A DNA stretch of 20,998 bases from Elusimicrobia bacterium CG03_land_8_20_14_0_80_50_18 (GTDB lineage: Bacteria; CG03), in NCBI GenBank assembly GCA_002780705.1, contig PEUP01000043.1, forward strand, positions 1 through 20,998. Direction: 5' to 3'. Position numbers and translations under genes: made by a program. Of the stretch, positions 7,943 through 12,903 are shown piece by piece. A model generated the notes under the pieces. It worked only from the letters and a program-made list of their open reading frames with translations, searched no databases and was not told the origin of the DNA. The stretch's first letter is position 1. Each line of letters begins with the position of its first letter.

Positions 7943-8121
7943 AAAGATCGGTTTTTCTCAAAGGATTGAGAAGTTCCCGGGCGGCGGGTATGACAGAATA
8001 TATTCTCATTGTTTTTTTGATTGCTCTTCTCGCTTATCTTGCCGTGCAGGAATACGGCAAAACGGTGCGGGGAAGATTTATAGGCGCGGGCAACAAAGTT
8101 GAAGCCGCGTGGGGTGACTGA
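7939..8121 (+). CDS. Flp-type prepilin 3 with Ala at the cleavage site
   Basis: This 60-residue protein starts at ATG 7939, which overlaps the preceding stop as ATGA and has GGAGG (7925-7929) 9 nt upstream. A further upstream in-frame ATG (7876) would bury the leader and is disfavoured. The helix begins AGMTEYILIVFLIALLAYLA, with Glu +5 and Tyr +6. The residue at -1 is Ala15 rather than the Gly present in the other five prepilins of the array. Prepilin peptidases normally need Gly at -1, so processing may be slower or absent. It is followed by 70 bp before prepilin 4. Confidence 0.82.
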   Translation: MKRSVFLKGLRSSRAAGMTEYILIVFLIALLAYLAVQEYGKTVRGRFIGAGNKVEAAWGD

Positions 8122-8191
8122 CAAACGGTAGATTGCTGGAGCGGTGTCCGGCATTTGTAAACAAAAATGCGCGGACACACAGGAGGTTATT

Positions 8192-8353
8192 ATGAATTTT
8201 TTGAGAGATGAAAGAGGACAGGGCATGACAGAGTACATTCTTCTGGTTTTCCTTATCGCGCTTTTGGCCTATGCCATGGTTCAGGTTTTCGGCAACACAG
8301 TGAAGAACGCCTTCAACTCGGGCGCAGCAAAACTAAGAAACGCCGCGAGATAA
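8192..8353 (+). CDS. Flp-type prepilin 4
   Basis: This 53-residue protein is the most canonical Flp of the array. It has a short 9-residue leader MNFLRDERG, cleavage after G9, then QGMTEYILLVFLIALLAYAM and a tail rich in Asn, Lys and Ala. The start is fixed by a perfect AGGAGG (8181-8186), 5 nt before ATG 8192. It is the only prepilin with both its own spacer and a strong Shine-Dalgarno, so it is a good candidate for the major pilin (inference). It is closely related to prepilin 5 in the helix (GQGMTEYILLVFLIAL is shared), suggesting a tandem duplication. Confidence 0.88.
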   Translation: MNFLRDERGQGMTEYILLVFLIALLAYAMVQVFGNTVKNAFNSGAAKLRNAAR

Positions 8354-8365
8354 TATCAGGCTTTG

Positions 8366-8581
8366 ATGAACGCCCTTAAAGGGCGGGGAACGCGGTCGGG
8401 CGGCCTGCGGCTTTTTTTACGGACATTGTCCGGAGATGAAAACGGCCAGGGCATGACCGAGTATATCCTGCTTGTTTTCCTCATAGCGCTCGCCTGTATA
8501 TTCGGCATTAAGATGTACGGCGGCAAGATCAAGAAAGGTTACAGCAAGGGCGCCGAGACGCTGGGCAATATAGCGAGGTAA
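8366..8581 (+). CDS. Flp-type prepilin 5
   Basis: This 71-residue protein has a long 27-residue basic leader ending DENG, then QGMTEYILLVFLIALACIFG and a Lys/Gly-rich tail. ATG 8366 is chosen; the TTG immediately before it is equally in frame, and a TTG at 8426 would give a shorter leader. The ribosome site is weak (CAGG about 6 nt upstream). The helix is almost identical to prepilin 4, while the tail differs (GGKIKKGYSKGAETLGNIAR). It ends 10 bp before prepilin 6. Confidence 0.83.
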   Translation: MNALKGRGTRSGGLRLFLRTLSGDENGQGMTEYILLVFLIALACIFGIKMYGGKIKKGYSKGAETLGNIAR

Positions 8582-8591
8582 AGGCGGAAAG

Positions 8592-8804
8592 ATGGAAAGA
8601 TTATCTGTCGCCGGACGCTGTGTAGGGCAGGCCCGTTCGACTCGCACAGCTTGCTCGGGGCAGGCGATGAGCGAGTATGTCATGGCGCTTTTCCTCTGCG
8701 CGATGTTCGCCGTGGGCACATTCAAAACATATCAGTACGCCATGCGCGTGCACTACAACCATGTCGCCAGAGCCCGCACCGGGACCATAGGCATGAGGCC
8801 ATGA
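8592..8804 (+). CDS. Divergent Flp-type prepilin 6 (minor pilin candidate)
   Basis: This 70-residue protein has a 23-residue leader rich in Arg, Cys, Ser and Thr. It is followed by QAMSEYVMALFLCAMFAVG, which keeps Glu +5 and Tyr +6, and a tail unlike the other prepilins (QYAMRVHYNHVARART). GGCGGAAAG precedes the ATG. The leader contains a 33-bp in-frame stretch bounded by two copies of GGGCAGGC (8625-8632 and 8658-8665), encoding GQA twice. The stop overlaps the TadE start by 4 bases (ATGA). Its position between the Flp array and TadE and its divergence suggest a minor pilin. Confidence 0.75.
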   Translation: MERLSVAGRCVGQARSTRTACSGQAMSEYVMALFLCAMFAVGTFKTYQYAMRVHYNHVARARTGTIGMRP

Positions 8805-9247
8805 AAAACAAATCAAAAAAAGGCCAGGCTCTCGTTGAGGTGGTTATGGTTTTCCCCATACTTGTGACGCTTCTTTTCGGCATAATGCAGATAGCCATGA
8901 TCGCGGAAACGATGTTTGCCCTCAACGACGCCGCCAATTCCGCGGCCCGCGCGGCGTCCGTCGGCCGCTCGGCGAATCTTGCCGCCGCTTATGTCGTGCA
9001 GAAAACCGTAGGCCTTTCAGGCTACGGCTATTATGGGGGCGTGACCACAAACAACAGTACCGTCAATTCACGGAGGCCGTTCTCGCCGCTTCCCGGCACC
9101 ATTGCCTCAGCAAGTCAGAGGAGAATCAAAATAGTGGAATGCAGGGTGAGATATTTCTTTAAGCCCATGTTCATGACGACGGCGGTGATTCCTCTCTCCG
9201 CTTCGGCGAGGGCGATGGTGCAGGAACTGCCGGCGGGCGTTGAATGA
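8801..9247 (+). CDS. tadE: TadE-like pseudopilin
   Basis: This 148-residue protein starts at ATG 8801, which overlaps the preceding stop (ATGA) and has GAGG 2-5 nt upstream. The frame is open further upstream, but that part overlaps prepilin 6. The N-terminus KKGQALVEVVMVFPILVTLL shows cleavage after Gly with Glu at +5, then a hydrophobic helix and the NDAANSAARAAS segment, as in TadE-type pseudopilins. TadE proteins are minor pilus components processed by the Tad prepilin peptidase and required for pilus assembly. The C-terminal half is soluble and periplasmic, with one Cys. The next gene overlaps by 4 bases. Confidence 0.88.
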   Translation: MKNKSKKGQALVEVVMVFPILVTLLFGIMQIAMIAETMFALNDAANSAARAASVGRSANLAAAYVVQKTVGLSGYGYYGGVTTNNSTVNSRRPFSPLPGTIASASQRRIKIVECRVRYFFKPMFMTTAVIPLSASARAMVQELPAGVE

Positions 9248-10083
9248 AAAGGGAGTCCGGACAGGCCATCGTCCTGACGGCGCTGACAATGCTGGTGATG
9301 TGCCTTTTCGCCTTCATGGTCATAAACACCGGCGTTGTTTTTTACCGCAGGATACAGATGCAGAACGCCGCGGACTGCGCGGCGCTGAGTTCAATGAGAC
9401 TTACGGCAAGAAGCCTTAACACCATTGCCAGCATCAATAACGCAATTGGAGTGCCTGAGGTTTTTCTGCCGGTAATCATAAACGGAAATTGCGATATGAA
9501 TATTGCTTTAAGGAGCGCTTATGAAGCGCTGAGGAGTATTGCCACGGGATGGAATCAGGGTTCTGCCGGACAAGCAATTTATGTCGGCCGAGAAGTTGCA
9601 AAATTAAACGGCGCCGATAAAGTTTTGAGCACATATTCTCTTGGGTTAAAACTCAGCGGCAGAAACTTAAGAGTGTGGTGGTACAAATTGGTAACAGTTC
9701 CTCCAATCGGAACAGTTCCTGTGCCGTGGCCGCCATTTCGAACCAGATATAGACCGGCATATTATAGAAGGTCATGGGAAAAAGATGAAAAAAAAGCGCA
9801 ACCCACGCACAAAATAAAATGGCGCGCGTATAAGAATGCATATCAGCCCTTCGCGGGCTCTCTATTCGGTAATTTGGCGTCGGCAAGGGAAACAGTGGCT
9901 TCAGCTCAGGCAAAGACTTTTTATGACACTAAAAAAAGTTACGGACTTCATTATGGCGGATTTCCGCGCTCGCGGAATGCCTCGCTTCTGGAAAAAATGT
10001 TTATTCCGCAGCCTTTATCTGTGGCCAATCCCGCTCAGTTCAACGCCTACCTCGTACCCTACGGCGTGACTTATCTGCACTGA
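9244..10083 (+). CDS. TadG/Tad-N-like pilus assembly protein
   Basis: This 279-residue protein starts MKRESGQAIVLTALTMLVMC. It has one N-terminal membrane helix followed by RRIQMQNAADCAALSSMRLTA, the signature of the putative Flp pilus-assembly TadE/G-like family (Tad domain). The GQA cleavage-site look is retained, but the +5 Glu is replaced by Leu (QAIVL). Prepilin-peptidase processing, or correct registration into a pilus, is therefore doubtful. TadG proper often carries a C-terminal von Willebrand A domain, which is not visible here. The rest is basic and aromatic (IGTVPVPWPPFRTRYRPAYY). The coding sequence from about 9420 to 9960 is noticeably more AT-rich than its neighbours. It overlaps both neighbours (ATGA before, TGATG after). 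Confidence 0.75.
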   Translation: MKRESGQAIVLTALTMLVMCLFAFMVINTGVVFYRRIQMQNAADCAALSSMRLTARSLNTIASINNAIGVPEVFLPVIINGNCDMNIALRSAYEALRSIATGWNQGSAGQAIYVGREVAKLNGADKVLSTYSLGLKLSGRNLRVWWYKLVTVPPIGTVPVPWPPFRTRYRPAYYRRSWEKDEKKAQPTHKIKWRAYKNAYQPFAGSLFGNLASARETVASAQAKTFYDTKKSYGLHYGGFPRSRNASLLEKMFIPQPLSVANPAQFNAYLVPYGVTYLH

Positions 10084-10532
10084 TGAAAAAAAATATCCAA
10101 TCCGGCCGCTCAGGGCAGGCGATGGCGGAGATGGTCATCTGTCTCATTGTCCTGCCGCTTTTTATAACGGCCATTGTCCGTTTCGGCCAGACACTCATAA
10201 TCCAGCAGCGGCTCCTCATGGCGGCCAAACACGGCGTTATATTGAAATCCACCAATCTGGTGGCTGACACTTATGTGAGAAGCGAGGTGAAAAAATTTCT
10301 CGCCGAGGGCACGCCGAAACTGGACAGCGGCAAAATAACAATAACTTTTGCGAAAACGAGCCGTTTCGGAAACCCCATATCCCATGTGATGGTTGGTTAC
10401 AGAATAAAGGTGCCGAAGTTCAGCAACAGTTTTTTTCAGCCCTTTTCCACGGAAGAGATCCCATTGAAGGAACAGGCCTATTGCGCTGATTTCAGGCGTC
10501 TGCCGTTGGATCCGTATAACCCCGATTTTTAA
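10083..10532 (+). CDS. Second TadE-like pseudopilin
   Basis: This 149-residue protein begins SGRSGQAMAEMVICLIVLPL: Gly at -1, Glu at +5, one N-terminal helix and then a soluble domain. It is TadE-like but not closely similar to the upstream TadE. The start codon shares one base with the preceding stop (TGATG). It is the last gene of the first Tad block. Its 3' end overlaps the 3' end of the convergent membrane-protein gene by 41 bp, and a copy of the ACCGTCCCCA motif lies 5 bp after its stop. Confidence 0.82.
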   Translation: MKKNIQSGRSGQAMAEMVICLIVLPLFITAIVRFGQTLIIQQRLLMAAKHGVILKSTNLVADTYVRSEVKKFLAEGTPKLDSGKITITFAKTSRFGNPISHVMVGYRIKVPKFSNSFFQPFSTEEIPLKEQAYCADFRRLPLDPYNPDF

Positions 10533-11964
10533 TCCGACCGTCCCCAAGAAAGTTCCTTCTGCGGTATATTACGGAAACTTCGTCAGAATATAGCAGTTCC
10601 CATTCCGGCGAATTGCTAATGTAAAATGTTAAGGGCGAGTTTTTTTCCCAAATAATATAATCAAATTCGTATCTGCTGAAAAAATCAGCGGGATTTTTTA
10701 AAAGCCCGGTTGACTGAAAAAAATCTTCAAGAAATTCACCCGGATAGAAATCAGCTCTCCCGTCTATGAACACTTCCACGCCGCTGTATATCAGATAGCC
10801 GCCCCAGTGATAGGGGTTGAGGATGCGCGAGGGTTTGAGGCGCGCTATTTCGGCTGCGGCTTTAACGGGCAATTCGTTTTCCTGAAGATATCCGTCGCGG
10901 AAATTTTTTCTGTATGCCGAAAAGACCGTAAACGCCAGAGCGGCGACAAGGAAATAATTTAAAGCGTAGAGGGTTTTTGATTTTGCCACGGCCTGCGCCG
11001 AACTCCCGGACAGCCGTTTCAAAAAATCTTTTAGAGCAAGCGCCATGTGTTTGGCCGCGGGGGGAGAGGACACGATTATAAACAGAGGTGTGTTCCTCGC
11101 CGAACAAAGAGACGCGGCTAAAAATGAAAAATAAAGAAAAAGATCCCTCACCGCCGGTTTTTCCGGAGAGAAAATAAAAGAGAGCAGCGTCAGCGATACA
11201 AAAAGGATAAGAGCTTTCCCATGAGCGGAGTGAAAGTCCGGGCTCATCCATTCCATTATGTAGCTCATGTGCGTGTGGGTGGAGCCGTAAAGATATTTGA
11301 AGGGGTGGAGCGCCGCCCTTATGCCGTAAGGATTGACAAGGATAGCCGCCGCGGCAACGAGCGCTATGACGGCAAGCTTGGAAAATTTACGGCGTCTTAT
11401 CACATCATCCGCTGTAAAGACAGCAAGCACGACGGCGCCTATTATGAACATGCCGTGCAGATTGATCCACAAAACAAAAAGAAGGGGGACGGCGCGGATG
11501 AGACGGGTTTTCTCGCCGTACAGAATCAGGAGCAGCGCCGCCAGGAGGAAAAAGGAAAACATCCAGGGCCTGGCCGAATAAGTCAGCGACGAGGCCGCCG
11601 CGCCCAGGGCGCTGATAAAAATGGAAATCTCAAAGGACGCGCTCAGCTTCAGACAGGCGAGAAAAACCAGAAAGAACGCTCCCGTGATGAAGGCCGCTTT
11701 AAGCAGTATTATAGCGGCGAAACCGGTTGTTTGAAAAACGGCGTGCAAAATGAGCTGTGAGAGCCATTCGTGATCCAGCCATTTTTTGCCCCCGTGAGTC
11801 CATGAATAACTGTCCTGCGCCGGCGCTCCGGAAGCGGCGATTACCTCGCCCGTTTTCAGATGCCAGAAAAAATCAGGGTCGGATATTTTTGTGAGATTGA
11901 GGACAAAAACGATGCCCAGAAAAAACACAAGCAAAACAGTCCTGATATTGAATTTTTCCCGCAT
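10492..11964 (-). CDS. Polytopic membrane protein, GT-C-glycosyltransferase-like
   Basis: This 490-residue protein has about nine or ten predicted membrane helices. The first loop carries SDPDFFWHLKTGEVI, and an acidic motif in that position is typical of GT-C-fold lipid-linked glycosyltransferases such as the PMT/ArnT type. The C-terminal soluble part contains YHWGGYLIYSGVEVFIDGRAD. Specific family and substrate are not recognised. It lies convergent to the first Tad block, so it interrupts the locus; modification of pilins or surface glycans is only a guess. The last residues (about FLGDGRIKNRGYTDPTADA) are encoded by intergenic repeat and antisense tadE sequence, suggesting the original stop was lost and the gene extended. 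Confidence 0.7.
   Translation of the reverse strand: MREKFNIRTVLLVFFLGIVFVLNLTKISDPDFFWHLKTGEVIAASGAPAQDSYSWTHGGKKWLDHEWLSQLILHAVFQTTGFAAIILLKAAFITGAFFLVFLACLKLSASFEISIFISALGAAASSLTYSARPWMFSFFLLAALLLILYGEKTRLIRAVPLLFVLWINLHGMFIIGAVVLAVFTADDVIRRRKFSKLAVIALVAAAAILVNPYGIRAALHPFKYLYGSTHTHMSYIMEWMSPDFHSAHGKALILFVSLTLLSFIFSPEKPAVRDLFLYFSFLAASLCSARNTPLFIIVSSPPAAKHMALALKDFLKRLSGSSAQAVAKSKTLYALNYFLVAALAFTVFSAYRKNFRDGYLQENELPVKAAAEIARLKPSRILNPYHWGGYLIYSGVEVFIDGRADFYPGEFLEDFFQSTGLLKNPADFFSRYEFDYIIWEKNSPLTFYISNSPEWELLYSDEVSVIYRRRNFLGDGRIKNRGYTDPTADA
10537..10546. repeat. Short dispersed motif ACCGTCCCCA, copy 2
   Basis: This 10-mer is identical to that at 7235-7244 and again lies within a few bases of a plus-strand stop codon. 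Here it also lies inside the C-terminal codons of the convergent membrane-protein gene. Confidence 0.35.
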
Positions 11965-11971
11965 ATCCGCA

Positions 11972-12000
11972 ATGATAATTTAATTGAGCTTTCTTAGCAA
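11972..12000 (-). promoter_or_regulatory. Predicted promoter of the membrane-protein gene, probably leaderless
   Basis: On the minus strand TTGCTA (12000-11995), 17 bp and TATCAT (11977-11972) are followed by seven bases and then ATG at 11964. There is no convincing Shine-Dalgarno. The geometry matches the promoters of the sprA-like gene and of prepilin 1. Confidence 0.5.
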
Positions 12001-12048
12001 GGAGGGGGCGGATACAACAAGTATCGAAAGTCAACCCCTGGCACCATT

Positions 12049-12078
12049 TTGTGCTATTGATATTAGCGCGACTATATT
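12049..12078 (+). promoter_or_regulatory. Predicted promoter of the second Tad block
   Basis: TTGTGC (12049-12054), 18 bp and TATATT (12073-12078) are present. The leader of about 40 nt carries GAGGAGG (12111-12117), 6 nt before the cpaB ATG. The -35 box is weak, and upstream read-through is unlikely because the neighbouring gene is divergent. The AAAGTCAACCCCTGGCACCA stretch at 12027-12046 looks like another intergenic repeat, but only one copy is present here. Confidence 0.45.
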
Positions 12079-12123
12079 ATACAATCACAGAGCGAATTCT
12101 GAAGGACAAAGAGGAGGGGCAAT

Positions 12124-12903
12124 ATGCAAAACAGGAAAGTGATTCTCATAGCCGCCGTGTTCGGGGTTATGGCCGTGCTGCTGGTGCAGGCTTTTTTGAG
12201 CAATGTGGAGAACAAATACAAAGTCGGCGCCGAACTAATCAATGTTCTCGTAGCCAAAGGTTATATCTCCGAGGGTACGCTCGTCACAGAATATATGGTG
12301 GACACAAAAAGAATCCCCCGCAATTATGTGCAGCCCGGAGCCGTCACAACCGTACGGCAGCTCATGAACGAACAGGGAATGTATGTCAACGCCACTCTCG
12401 TGCCGATACTGGAGGGCGAACAGGTGACCTCCACAAAACTCGTTCAGCCGGGTAAGGAAACGGGTATGTCTATCGTCATTCCCGAGGGCTACAGGGCTGT
12501 TTCCATCGCTATTACCGATGTGACGGGTGTGGCGCGGCTTATAAAACCCGGCGACAGGGTGGATGTCATAGGCACATCCGAATTCGTGATGAAACACCGA
12601 CCCATGGTCAGGTCATTCACCGCTTTTCAGAATGTCCTTGTTCTCGCCTATAATCAGAACATCATGGGGACTGTCATAGCTCCCGAGAAGAAAAGCGAAC
12701 AAGGTATGGGTATGGGTGAGCTGTCGCAGGAAGACAAGCATGAGCAGATACCGACGGTGACGCTGGCCCTTACTCCCGATCAGGCGCAGAAAATCACGCA
12801 TCTGGCCAAGATCGGCGAAATACAGTTGTCGCTGCGGCCGATAGGCGAGAAGGCCACCCCGTCGCTTTCCGTGATAGACACGGATGATCTGCTGAAAAAC
12901 TGA
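12124..12903 (+). CDS. cpaB: Flp pilus assembly protein CpaB/RcpC
   Basis: This 259-residue protein has an N-terminal membrane anchor (residues about 6-25) followed by a SAF-type domain containing LVAKGYISEGTLVTEYMV. A C-terminal CpaB/RcpC domain carries RAVSIAITDVTGVARLIKPGDRVDVIG and LALTPDQAQKITHLAKIGEIQLSLRP. CpaB/RcpC is a periplasmic factor of the Tad system, thought to bridge inner membrane and outer-membrane channel, with its SAF domain possibly binding glycans. The start is secure: GAGGAGG lies 6 nt before the ATG. The stop overlaps the next start (TGATG). The usual cpaC/rcpA secretin gene that follows cpaB in most Tad loci is absent here. Confidence 0.9.
   Translation: MQNRKVILIAAVFGVMAVLLVQAFLSNVENKYKVGAELINVLVAKGYISEGTLVTEYMVDTKRIPRNYVQPGAVTTVRQLMNEQGMYVNATLVPILEGEQVTSTKLVQPGKETGMSIVIPEGYRAVSIAITDVTGVARLIKPGDRVDVIGTSEFVMKHRPMVRSFTAFQNVLVLAYNQNIMGTVIAPEKKSEQGMGMGELSQEDKHEQIPTVTLALTPDQAQKITHLAKIGEIQLSLRPIGEKATPSLSVIDTDDLLKN

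Noticed and set aside
8651..8800. Upstream extension of the TadE frame
   Set aside because: The extension overlaps prepilin 6 in another frame; the prepilin-type leader, the ATGA overlap and GAGG all point to ATG 8801.
7581..8804. Regularly spaced similar segments, considered as a CRISPR or tandem repeat array
   Set aside because: The similarity is at protein level (GQxMTEY helices of successive prepilins); the DNA units differ in sequence and length.
12051..12455. 134-codon plus-strand frame starting before cpaB
   Set aside because: It is an alternative frame over cpaB; the GAGGAGG site and the SAF/CpaB motifs support the frame starting at 12124.
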